Under the pieces are notes generated by a model, which was not told the DNA's origin, did no database searches, and saw only the letters and a list, made by a program, of their open reading frames with translations. Source: Alphaproteobacteria bacterium (GTDB lineage Bacteria; Pseudomonadota; Alphaproteobacteria; Micropepsales; Micropepsaceae). Taken from it: DNA of 6,901 nt. Location: the NCBI GenBank assembly GCA_003131925.1, contig PKWC01000221.1, positions 1-6,901 on the forward strand. Reading direction: 5' to 3'. Shown one piece after another: positions 1 through 5,558 of this stretch; position 1 is the stretch's first letter, and every line of letters starts with the position of its first letter. A program made the position numbers and the translations under genes.

Positions 1-86
1 GGAGGGAGAGGGATTCGAACCCCCGGTACGGTTGCCCGTATGCCGCATTTCGAGTGCGGTGCTTTCAACCGCTCAGCCACCTGTCC
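1..86 (-). tRNA. tRNA-Ser(CGA), cut at 3' end; probably chimeric or pseudo-tRNA
   Basis: On the minus strand this folds as a class II tRNA: 5' acceptor strand GGACAGG (86-80), D-arm, anticodon stem CCGCA/TGCGG with loop CTCGAAA (anticodon CGA, serine), a long variable arm with stem TACGG/CCGTA, and a T-loop TTCGAAT (19-13). The discriminator base and CCA lie beyond the window. The 3' strand after the T-loop, CCCTC then TCCCTCC, does not fit its partners. The T-stem GGGGG/CCCTC needs a G-U pair, and the acceptor has C4/C69 and A5/C68 mismatches plus G7-U66. The same 3' strand would pair perfectly with GGAGGGA and GAGGG, as in another tRNA-Ser. This suggests recombination near the T-loop. The serine-tRNA origin is secure; function is doubtful. 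The integrase lies on the 5' side of this tRNA, not the usual 3' side. Confidence 0.85.
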
Positions 87-195
87 GCGCCGCAGAACTC
101 TGCCATTTCCGAAGTGAACGCAATGGCACCTTCCGCGAACAAACGCAGTCCTTGGACCAATCCCGGACCAAATGCGTCTGCTTGAGCGCGGCGTT
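87..195. other. Candidate attachment-site arm region between tRNA and integrase
   Basis: Non-coding gap between the integrase stop and the tRNA. It holds two direct copies of GGACCAA (154-160 and 165-171), 11 bp apart and so on the same helical face, and an inverted repeat TGCCATT (101-107) / AATGGCA (122-128) with a 14-bp spacer. Short direct repeats at helical spacing beside an integrase gene are typical of arm-type integrase or excisionase binding sites. That role is inferred. No clear promoter for the tRNA and no T-run terminator for the integrase was seen here. Confidence 0.4.
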
Positions 196-1371
196 CTACC
201 CGCCCTTTAGGACATTCGACAAGAGCGAACCCGCGACCTGCGCAGCCGCGGCCTCCGCGTCGGTTGTCGAGTGGCTGTAGATACCGAGCGTGACCGCCGC
301 GTTGGCGTGGCCCAAGCGCGCGCTGACGGCCGCTACGGGCACGCCGGCCTGTAGAAGCAGCGTGGCGTGTGTATGCCGCAGATCATGGAAGCGTCGCCCA
401 ACGAAGCCGAGCGACGCCGCGCGCTTTGAGAACGCCTTGCTGATCGGTCCATGCCGGCGCGGTTTCGTGGGATCGATCGGAGAGGCGGGGAACAGCAGCG
501 CGCCATCCGGTAACAGATTGCGGAGCGTCACTATGTCCTCGCCCATACCGCGAAGCGTGCGCTGCTCGGCTTCCTGGCGGTCCCGCTCATTCCGCAGCAA
601 CGCGAGAAGCCCATTGTCTAGCCGGACCGTCCGCCTGCTGCGCTCCGTCTTTGGCGTGCCGCGCTCAAGGCCGTCGCGCGTGGGCTTCAAAGCGGCGTTA
701 ATGCGCAGCGTCTTTGAATTCCAATCGATTGCTGCCCATTCGAGCGCCAGAAGCTCGTTAATCCGTGCGCCAGTGCCGGCCGCCAGCGCCATTATCGGGA
801 ACAGCGCATCCCCCTCGAATGCCCGCAGAACCTTGTCCAATTCCGACTGATTAAAAGTCTGGCCGCCGCTCTGCGCATTCACCTTCGGCGGGGATGCGTT
901 CGTGATCGGGTTGCGTGCGATAGAGCCGAGTTTCACGGCTGTCTTGAGGCACGAGCCGAGCACAACATGGACATAATGAATCGTGGAAGGGTGAAGGCCG
1001 CCAGACTCTAGCTCGCGATACAACTCGTTGATGCGAACGGCCGATAGCTTTTGGAGCGGGATTCTGCCGAGAGCTGGGACGATGTGGCGGTCCACGATGC
1101 TTTTCTGCCGCTCGTAGGAGCGCGTGGACACGCCGCGCTTGAGGTTTTGTTCTGTCCAAGTGGCCGCCCATTCGGCAACCGTCGTGCCCGTGGGCGCGGT
1201 CCAGTTACCCTGACGGATTTCTGCGCGGAGCACGTCTCGGCGCGAAATGGCGTGCTCTTGCGTGCCGGTAATTGTCTCAGTGTGGCGCTTGCCGTTGTTG
1301 ACGTATCGAATGCGCCAGATGTTTTCACCACGGCGATCAATGCCCGCGAGTTTCTTAGCTTTCTTCGCCAT
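196..1371 (-). CDS. int: Tyrosine recombinase / site-specific integrase
   Basis: A 391-residue phage-type integrase, the usual size for the family. It should cut and rejoin DNA between the element's attachment site and a chromosomal target. Residues 8-60 form a basic N-terminal arm-binding-like segment, about 62-155 a SAM-like core-binding domain, and about 172-385 the catalytic domain. The full catalytic set is visible: R203 (GTGARINELLAL), K241 (TPKTERSRRTVRL), H329 and R332 (HDLRHTHAT), H355 (RLGHANAAV) and the nucleophile Y365 (GIYSHS). The ATG at 1371 is chosen because it overlaps the upstream gene's stop as TGATG and has an AAGGAG ribosome site 9 bases upstream. An in-frame ATG at 1443 would add 24 residues lying wholly inside the upstream gene. 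Expression is probably coupled to that RHH gene. Transcription runs toward the tRNA, a plausible integration target. Confidence 0.95.
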   Translation of the reverse strand: MAKKAKKLAGIDRRGENIWRIRYVNNGKRHTETITGTQEHAISRRDVLRAEIRQGNWTAPTGTTVAEWAATWTEQNLKRGVSTRSYERQKSIVDRHIVPALGRIPLQKLSAVRINELYRELESGGLHPSTIHYVHVVLGSCLKTAVKLGSIARNPITNASPPKVNAQSGGQTFNQSELDKVLRAFEGDALFPIMALAAGTGARINELLALEWAAIDWNSKTLRINAALKPTRDGLERGTPKTERSRRTVRLDNGLLALLRNERDRQEAEQRTLRGMGEDIVTLRNLLPDGALLFPASPIDPTKPRRHGPISKAFSKRAASLGFVGRRFHDLRHTHATLLLQAGVPVAAVSARLGHANAAVTLGIYSHSTTDAEAAAAQVAGSLLSNVLKGG

Positions 1372-1916
1372 CACTTCCGCTCCTTGCGCGAACCATGTTT
1401 GACGGACGCTGTTTTTCTTTCCGGCCGGCGTGAGCCGATCCATTCGCTAAGCACTTCTCGTATCTCCAGAAATTCTCGCTGCTCTTGCGATAATGGCGCC
1501 GCCAAGCCTTCATTGAATGTGCGCTCCTCAGCGTTCGCCATTTTGAGCTGAAGGTAGTCGGCAAACATCTCAGCTTCCCGTTTGGCTTCGTCGGTCAATT
1601 CGACGGTTCCGCCCATTGCGTCGAGCAAGTTTCCCACGCTTGCTTTCAGCATTGCGGCTGTCTTGCCAAGTTCGCTGTACGCGATCACGTCGTTTGCCAA
1701 TCGAGCAATTAGGCGTCCAATCGCGAGTGCTTGGGGCGCTAAGTCTGTGGCGGGTTCTTCTGTAACTCCAGCAAGGCTGCGCCGCAGCCTAATTTCCATT
1801 TCCTGCCGTGGTGTTCGTCCCGCGCGGGAGGCGGCCTCGCTGACTTGCGTCCACAATCCTCCATCCACCCGCACCATTGGCGTTGTTACAACGTGTTTAG
1901 AGCTTCCGGCTGTCAT
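1371..1916 (-). CDS. Ribbon-helix-helix (Arc-like) DNA-binding protein
   Basis: 181 residues. The N-terminus fits an Arc/MetJ-type fold: a short strand at 13-18 (PMVRVD), helix A about 20-32 (LWTQVSEAASRAG), a turn, and helix B about 35-47 (TPRQEMEIRLRR). Such proteins bind DNA as dimers through the strand pair. The rest is long and helical (about 60-165) and ends in a very basic tail (GSRRPERK...KHGSRKERK), so it is larger than minimal RHH repressors and may carry an effector or oligomerisation part. A GAGGG ribosome site lies 6 bases before the ATG. The stop overlaps the integrase start by one base (TGATG), making one operon. It faces the HTH gene across a repeat-rich divergent promoter, so it is a good candidate for the regulator of that switch, comparable in position to the master repressor of PICIs. 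The RHH call is by pattern; the target is inferred. Confidence 0.8.
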   Translation of the reverse strand: MTAGSSKHVVTTPMVRVDGGLWTQVSEAASRAGRTPRQEMEIRLRRSLAGVTEEPATDLAPQALAIGRLIARLANDVIAYSELGKTAAMLKASVGNLLDAMGGTVELTDEAKREAEMFADYLQLKMANAEERTFNEGLAAPLSQEQREFLEIREVLSEWIGSRRPERKTASVKHGSRKERK

Positions 1917-1940
1917 TGTTCGCCCTCGGACCGCAGTCGC

Positions 1941-1969
1941 ATCTAGTCACGATCATCACAAGCTGTCAA
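1941..1969 (-). promoter_or_regulatory. Leftward promoter for the RHH-integrase operon
   Basis: A perfect -35 TTGACA lies on the minus strand at 1969-1964. The -10 is poor: the best candidate is TAGATG near 1945-1940 with about 18-bp spacing. The start codon of the RHH gene follows at 1916. The weak -10 may mean that the promoter is inefficient or needs an activator. Confidence 0.45.
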
Positions 1970-2001
1970 TATATGTGATGACTGTTGACATCCGTCACAT
2001 A
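1946..2001. promoter_or_regulatory. Candidate operator: repeated TGTGAYG motif in divergent promoter region
   Basis: Three copies of TGTGAYG occur in about 50 bp: minus strand 1960-1954 (TGTGATG), plus strand 1974-1980 (TGTGATG) and minus strand 1999-1993 (TGTGACG). TCATCACA (1953-1960) and TGTGATGA (1974-1981) form a perfect 8-bp inverted repeat. TATGTGATG (1972-1980) and CGTCACATA (1993-2001) form a second, 8 of 9 matching. The motifs surround and overlap both -35 boxes, so a dimeric protein bound here could shut both promoters. Likely binders are the RHH or HTH protein encoded on either side. Confidence 0.55.
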
Positions 2002-2013
2002 GGCCGCTAGACA
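1985..2013 (+). promoter_or_regulatory. Rightward promoter for the replication/packaging operon
   Basis: A perfect -35 TTGACA (1985-1990), a 17-bp spacer and a partial -10 TAGACA (2008-2013). It would give a leader of about 55-60 bases before the ATG at 2078. Its -35 is the mirror image of the leftward -35 (TGTCAA at 1964-1969), only 15 bp apart, so two polymerases would compete and a single bound regulator could affect both. Confidence 0.6.
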
Positions 2014-2077
2014 GTGCTTGAAGGGTCGGTCGGACGTGATCCAGTCGCCCAAGGTTCGATTTCGTAGGAGTATGAAA

Positions 2078-2272
2078 ATGGATACCTCGCAACGCCCGCT
2101 AGGCCCAGCCGAGCTTGCCGAAGCTTTAGGGTGCAGCCGGCACACCGTAGATTGCGCTATAAGGGCGGGAACGATCCCAGCCGCCCGAATTGGCCGCAGA
2201 CTCTTCATTCCACGTCGCGTTGCAACAGAAATTCTGAACAATGGCCGCATTCCACAGGCGGCTACATCGTGA
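2078..2272 (+). CDS. MerR/excisionase-like helix-turn-helix protein
   Basis: A 64-residue winged-HTH protein of the HTH_17 (excisionase/MerR-like) type. GPAELAEALGCS (9-20) is the first helix, RHTVDCAIRAG (21-31) the recognition helix, and TIPAARIGRRLFIPR (32-46) the wing, followed by a short helix (RVATEIL). Proteins of this size in integrative elements act as excisionase (bending attachment-site DNA) or as AlpA-like activators of excision. The ATG at 2078 is preferred because AGGAG (2066-2070) sits 7 bases upstream. The ATG at 2072 is too close to that site, and a TTG at 2018 would start in the leader. It is the first gene of the rightward operon, divergent from the integrase operon. Whether it is Xis, an activator or both cannot be decided from sequence. 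Confidence 0.85.
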   Translation: MDTSQRPLGPAELAEALGCSRHTVDCAIRAGTIPAARIGRRLFIPRRVATEILNNGRIPQAATS

Positions 2273-2394
2273 GCCGCATCGAAACCTCCGCGCGGCTGCT
2301 GCGCGATGCCGTGGCGATACTTCGTCAGGTTTCCCGCGACGACATGCACCAAATCTTTGGGGCCGAGCTTGGTGACGATTTGTTTTTTGGTTAA
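2269..2394 (+). CDS. Small hypothetical protein (41 aa)
   Basis: A 41-residue reading frame starting with GTG, whose start overlaps the HTH gene's stop by four bases (GTGA), a common sign of coupled translation. The product begins MSRIETSARLLRDAVAILRQ, a probable amphipathic helix, followed by an acidic stretch (RDDMHQIFGAELGDDLFFG). I do not recognise the family. The helical, acidic character could suit a small protein-protein regulator, but that is a guess. The frame is open further upstream, but an earlier start would overlap the HTH domain. Support is positional and moderate. Confidence 0.5.
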   Translation: MSRIETSARLLRDAVAILRQVSRDDMHQIFGAELGDDLFFG

Positions 2395-2474
2395 GTCAGA
2401 CATATGGCCGTTTGCGCAGGAAGGCGCGGACGAAGGGGATTTTTCAACCAACGGCGAAGGAGACGCGCCGATAA

Positions 2475-2738
2475 GTGAGCGCGTCCCCCGTGATCCCGAC
2501 CGAGACTGACGACACCTACCGGCTAGTACAGTCCATTGAACGCCTGGTACGCGTGCGACGGCGCGAGCTGCGCCGCCTCATGCCTAGGCCAACAGCCGAT
2601 TTTTTCGCCGCGCTTGAGCGCGCCCACCCACTGCCTGAACCACAAAAGAAAAGCGCGCCCGGAGGCCAATCCGAACGCGCGAGAAAAACAACTAAGGACA
2701 AATCCCATGCTATCCGCAAAATGCCCGACTCGCAATAG
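2475..2738 (+). CDS. Small basic hypothetical protein (87 aa)
   Basis: Starts with GTG at 2475, with AAGGAG (2458-2463) 11 bases upstream. Residues 10-50 look helical and Arg-rich (YRLVQSIERLVRVRRRELRRL), followed by FFAALERAHPLPEPQ. From about 57 onward it is a Lys/Arg/Ser-rich, probably disordered tail (KKSAPGGQSERARKTTKDK). Codons in the first half mostly end in G or C, like the neighbouring genes, which favours real coding. The tail overlaps the start of the next gene by 32 bases in another frame. No family recognised. The charge suggests nucleic-acid contact, which fits its place just ahead of the replication gene, but this is inference. Confidence 0.5.
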   Translation: MSASPVIPTETDDTYRLVQSIERLVRVRRRELRRLMPRPTADFFAALERAHPLPEPQKKSAPGGQSERARKTTKDKSHAIRKMPDSQ

Positions 2739-3000
2739 AGCCGAGGGCGGCCGTGAGCCGCGCATGCAACAACTTGGCGGAGCAATTGTTTGCTGGCCCG
2801 CCGACGCCGGCATGGATTGGGGCGCCATCACTGCCGACGCCAGCGTGCCGCTCGTGTTCACGAACAGCATGGCTCAAGCGCGGCGTCTGTGCATCGAAGG
2901 GCACGCGGCGGTCGCTGTGCTTGGCCTCTCTAAAGCCAAGCTCTCCAGGTGGCTGCGCAAGCACGGTGCTAATGTGATTGAGAAGGGGAGCGCCCACTGA
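2707..3000 (+). CDS. Hypothetical protein (97 aa) preceding the replication gene
   Basis: The ATG at 2707 has AAGGA (2694-2698) eight bases upstream; a later ATG at 2764 lacks a ribosome site. The stop overlaps the next start as TGATG, so translation of the helicase gene is probably coupled to this one. The first 20 residues are basic (NRAEGGREPR). Residues 25-97 look like a compact alpha/beta domain: AIVCWPADAGMDW, then VPLVFTNSMAQARRLCIEGHAAVAVLGLS, then KAKLSRWLRKHGANVI, an amphipathic basic helix that could bind DNA. I do not recognise the family. Close coupling to the replication protein suggests an accessory replication role, for example loading or copy control. That role is inferred. 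Confidence 0.65.
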   Translation: MLSAKCPTRNRAEGGREPRMQQLGGAIVCWPADAGMDWGAITADASVPLVFTNSMAQARRLCIEGHAAVAVLGLSKAKLSRWLRKHGANVIEKGSAH

Positions 3001-4880
3001 TGAACGCTCCCATTTCGATTCGCAACCAACCCAGCGAAAGCCCACCGCGCCATGTGCAGATCGCGCAAGACTACCTTGAGGCGCGCGGTAGCACACTTCA
3101 GGACTTTGAGGCTGCGGGATGTGAGTTGACGGCAAACGCCAACGGCCTAGAACCGCTGTTCCCAGCCGCTCCGGCGCTCGTATTCAATTTCTTCGACCCT
3201 TTCACGGGCGAGCCACTCACCTACACAGACGCTCACGGCCTGGAGCGCCCGTTTCAGCGCATTCGGGCGCTCGACGGGCGTGGCGCCAAGTTCTTGCAAC
3301 CTCGAAACAGCGGAACTCGCGTGTTTTTCGCCAAGCATCCGAACATCAACTGGCGCGCGGTGCTGGAGGATCCAAGCCACGGAGTTGTCATTACGGAAGG
3401 TGAAACGCGATCCTTGGCAGGCGCTGTTCGTAAACTGCCCGTTATCTCGATTACCGGAGTTGATTGCGGACAGGTGGCTGGCGAGCTGCACCCGGACCTT
3501 TCGCGCGCCGAGTGGCGCGGCCGGCAGGTGTTTTTGGGATTCGATTCCGACGTGTCGCGGAAGGACGGCCCGCGCATGGCACTGGCGAAGCTCGCGGGGA
3601 TGCTGAGCGCCCGCGGTGCTGAAGTGTTCCAATTCACGATCCCGCCCGGATCGGATGGCTCCAAACAGGGCTTAGACGATCTGCTCGCACGCCACGGCGC
3701 GGAGGCGTTCACGGCGCTCCTACGGTCGCCTGAGACCCGGCCTGCGGAGTGTGTCGGCACTTACGAGCCGCCGGTTCTGCTCGCGGACCTTATGGCAACG
3801 TCTTACCCGCCGACCGAATGGGTGTGGGACAATCTCGTGCTAAAAGGCGAAACCAACCTGCTCTTTGGCGACGGCGGAGTCGGCAAGTCACTGCTCGCCC
3901 TTTATCTCGCGATCGCTGCGGCGGCGGGCCGGCCCCTCTTTGGCAGCGCGACGCTCCAAATGCCCGTGCTCGCGCTTTTCGCGGAGGACGGCGCAGCCCA
4001 AGTGCAGCAGCGCGCTACGTCGATCCTCATTGAGAACGGCTTGGACTCAAAGGCCGATCTGCCGATCAAGCTGTGGTGCCAGCCGCGCGGAGAAACGACA
4101 CTCGCGAAGATAGACGACAGCGGCACGGTGACAGAACTACCGCGCCTCCACGCGCTGCGCGCCGTGCTTGCTGATGCCGGCGTCCCTGTGCTTGTCGTAC
4201 TTGATAGCCTGGCCGACCTGTTCGCGTTCAACGAGAGCTTGCGTCTACCCGTGAATGCGGCGCTCAAGCAAGTGCTGGGCGGCCTGTGTCGCGACCACGG
4301 CGCCACGGTCCTTGTGCTGGCGCACCCCTCCAAGGCGTCGATTCAAGACGGCTCGCATTACAGTGGGTCAACAGCCTTCAACAACGCCGTGCGCCAGCGG
4401 CTGACGCTTGAAATGGCGAAACGCGAGCCTGGCGACCTGAGCGAAGGCGCACGGCCACGCGTCTTGACCGTTGCCAAGTCCAACTATGGCGCGACGGCCG
4501 AAAAGCGGCTTTGGTACTATGGTGCCACGATCGTAGAGCTGCCCCGTGTCTCTGTCAGTGACGACGCCAAGGCCGCCGCGCTGCGCAAGGCGTGCGTAGC
4601 TGCTGCAATAGAGGCGGCGGGCAAGAACGTGCCGCTCAACCGGCGCGATGCCATTCCGGGCATAGTGTTCACCGATGCCGAGAAGGTCCTAGGCCGGCGC
4701 CCGACGACGCATGCGATACGCAACGCACTCAACGAAGCAGTGCTCAAAACCGAATTGACCTTCGTTCCTCACAGCCGGCACCGGGCCTCTGGCTTTTACC
4801 CGCCAGAGTCGGAGATCGCGCACGACATGGCACGGGCGGCCATGCGGGCGTCGAAGCAAAAGGAACGCGACAATGCTTAG
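3000..4880 (+). CDS. Replication protein: Toprim-like (DUF3854-type) domain fused to RecA/RepA-type helicase
   Basis: 626 residues. About 15-120 is an N-terminal region like those of phage/plasmid primase-like proteins. About 125-245 is a Toprim-like domain: VVITEGE with E133, ITGVDCG, FLGFDSD with D182 and D184, and GLDDLLARHG. About 265-510 is a RecA-fold hexameric helicase ATPase of the RepA/AAA_25 type: Walker A GDGGVGKS (290-297), FAED (327-330), Walker B VLVVLDS with D402, AHPSK (441-445) and GSTAFNNAVRQRL with a likely arginine finger at R465. About 520-600 resembles a C-terminal winged helix. A GGGGAG ribosome site precedes the ATG, which overlaps the previous stop (TGATG). Such single-chain proteins start replication of satellites, plasmids and small phages by unwinding the origin and supporting priming. 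The Toprim part lacks an obvious zinc finger, so true primase activity is uncertain. The iteron array directly downstream is the likely binding site. Confidence 0.9.
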   Translation: MNAPISIRNQPSESPPRHVQIAQDYLEARGSTLQDFEAAGCELTANANGLEPLFPAAPALVFNFFDPFTGEPLTYTDAHGLERPFQRIRALDGRGAKFLQPRNSGTRVFFAKHPNINWRAVLEDPSHGVVITEGETRSLAGAVRKLPVISITGVDCGQVAGELHPDLSRAEWRGRQVFLGFDSDVSRKDGPRMALAKLAGMLSARGAEVFQFTIPPGSDGSKQGLDDLLARHGAEAFTALLRSPETRPAECVGTYEPPVLLADLMATSYPPTEWVWDNLVLKGETNLLFGDGGVGKSLLALYLAIAAAAGRPLFGSATLQMPVLALFAEDGAAQVQQRATSILIENGLDSKADLPIKLWCQPRGETTLAKIDDSGTVTELPRLHALRAVLADAGVPVLVVLDSLADLFAFNESLRLPVNAALKQVLGGLCRDHGATVLVLAHPSKASIQDGSHYSGSTAFNNAVRQRLTLEMAKREPGDLSEGARPRVLTVAKSNYGATAEKRLWYYGATIVELPRVSVSDDAKAAALRKACVAAAIEAAGKNVPLNRRDAIPGIVFTDAEKVLGRRPTTHAIRNALNEAVLKTELTFVPHSRHRASGFYPPESEIAHDMARAAMRASKQKERDNA

Positions 4881-4887
4881 TTGCGCG

Positions 4888-4992
4888 GGTGCTGAATCGT
4901 CTCCAAAGGTGCTTTTTTGGGTGCCGAACCGGTGCTTTTTTGGGTGCCGTATCGGGCTCCAAAAGGTGCCGAACAGGGTGACGAAAGGGTGC
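4888..4992. repeat. Iteron array (GGTGC repeats), candidate replication origin
   Basis: Seven GGTGC copies, all on the plus strand, start at 4888, 4908, 4920, 4931, 4943, 4965 and 4988. The steps are 20, 12, 11, 12, 22 and 23 bp, close to one or two helical turns. A perfect 19-bp unit (GGTGCTTTTTTGGGTGCCG) occurs at 4908-4926 and 4931-4949, each copy with a T6 run; a degenerate third unit follows. GGTGCCGAAC recurs at 4920 and 4965. Phased iterons with T-tracts immediately after a replication-initiator gene are the classic layout of an origin, and satellites such as SaPIs place theirs beside rep. No protein-coding explanation is convincing. Confidence 0.7.
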
Positions 4993-5090
4993 CGCAGCTG
5001 TGTGTGTGTGACCCCCGTACCCCTAGGCGCCGTGCGGCTCCCTTTCGGTCGCCTTGGCGCTGTCAAATTTTCAGTTCCGGGCACGCACCA
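4993..5090. other. Non-coding spacer before the TerS-like gene; possible packaging or regulatory DNA
   Basis: About 100 bases after the iterons with no supported gene. It begins with a short GT dinucleotide run (TGTGTGTGTG, about 5001-5010), followed by a C-rich stretch and TGTCAAATTTTCAG (5061-5074), locally A+T-rich. There is no convincing promoter or ribosome site before the ATG at 5091. Packaging recognition sites often lie next to terS in phages and satellites, so a cos/pac-type function is possible but not shown. Confidence 0.25.
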
Positions 5091-5558
5091 ATGAGCCGCC
5101 CGCTTAACTTGGCAAATCTCTCTAGTCCGCAAGAAGCGCAGTTCGTGGCCGAGCTGTTCCGCCTAGGAGGCCCGCAGCACGCGGGGGAGGCAGCGCTCGT
5201 CGCCGGCTATGCCGACACTGCGGAAGGTGCAGAGCGTGCCGCTGCGTTTCTCATGGGCTCAGACCGCATCCGCCGTGTGCTTGTCGGGGAAATCAAAGCC
5301 CGCTTCGACACGGCCGCCGCCGCCGCGTTCACGACACTGCTTGAGGTCTGTTCAGACAAGAAGGCGCCAGCAAACGCGCGCATCACCGCGGCGACGGAAA
5401 TTCTCAATCGTTCCTCAGTTGGCCCTGTACCGTCCCGCTCAATTGCAGTGAATGCGCGGGTCGGAGTGGAAGACCTGCTTGAGCAGCTCGACGCGCGCGA
5501 GCGTGCCACTGAAACCACGATAGAGCAGGAGGCTCTAAATGCGAACGATGGTTCTTGA
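5091..5558 (+). CDS. Phage terminase small subunit-like protein (TerS)
   Basis: 155 residues. The N-terminal 12-62 matches the usual TerS start: SPQEAQFVAELF, then GEAALVAGYADT..GAERAAAFLMGSDRIRRVL, an HTH that binds the packaging site. A central helical part (EIKARFDTAAAAAFTTLLEVCS) leads to the typical segment DKKAPANARITAATEILNRSSVGP (89-112), normally involved in oligomerisation. The C-terminal 120-155 is acidic and helical and could contact a large terminase. TerS chooses the DNA to be packaged and hands it to the ATPase TerL. No TerL follows, as in SaPI/PICI satellites, whose TerS redirects the helper's TerL. No strong ribosome site is seen before the ATG. Upstream in-frame extension would read through the iterons and is rejected. 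The alternative is a generic phage HTH protein. Confidence 0.75.
   Translation: MSRPLNLANLSSPQEAQFVAELFRLGGPQHAGEAALVAGYADTAEGAERAAAFLMGSDRIRRVLVGEIKARFDTAAAAAFTTLLEVCSDKKAPANARITAATEILNRSSVGPVPSRSIAVNARVGVEDLLEQLDARERATETTIEQEALNANDGS

Noticed and set aside
1371..1443. Integrase start at ATG 1443 (24 extra residues)
   Set aside because: The extension lies wholly in the upstream RHH gene in another frame; the TGATG overlap and AAGGAG site favour 1371.
2018..2077. Longer HTH protein starting at TTG 2018
   Set aside because: It would start right at the predicted promoter -10 and lacks a ribosome site; AGGAG sits ideally before ATG 2078.
2404..2478. 24-aa Arg-rich ORF overlapping the GTG at 2475 as GTGA
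   Set aside because: The overlap is suggestive but there is no ribosome site before its ATG and its composition looks like a frame shadow; not supported enough to list.
3147..4333. Long antisense open frames inside the replication gene
   Set aside because: They mirror the G+C-rich codon pattern of the clear sense gene and show no domains.
4888..4992. CRISPR array
   Set aside because: Repeat units are 5-19 bp with spacings of 11-23 bp, no uniform spacers and no cas genes; fits iterons.
4917..5090. N-terminal extension of the TerS-like protein using a TTG at 4917
   Set aside because: It reads through the iterons and gives low-complexity peptide unlike TerS; the family's usual start matches ATG 5091.
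4873..5094. Small ORF with repeated FWVP/CFFGC-like peptide
   Set aside because: The repetition comes from the DNA iterons; no ribosome site and no protein-like composition.
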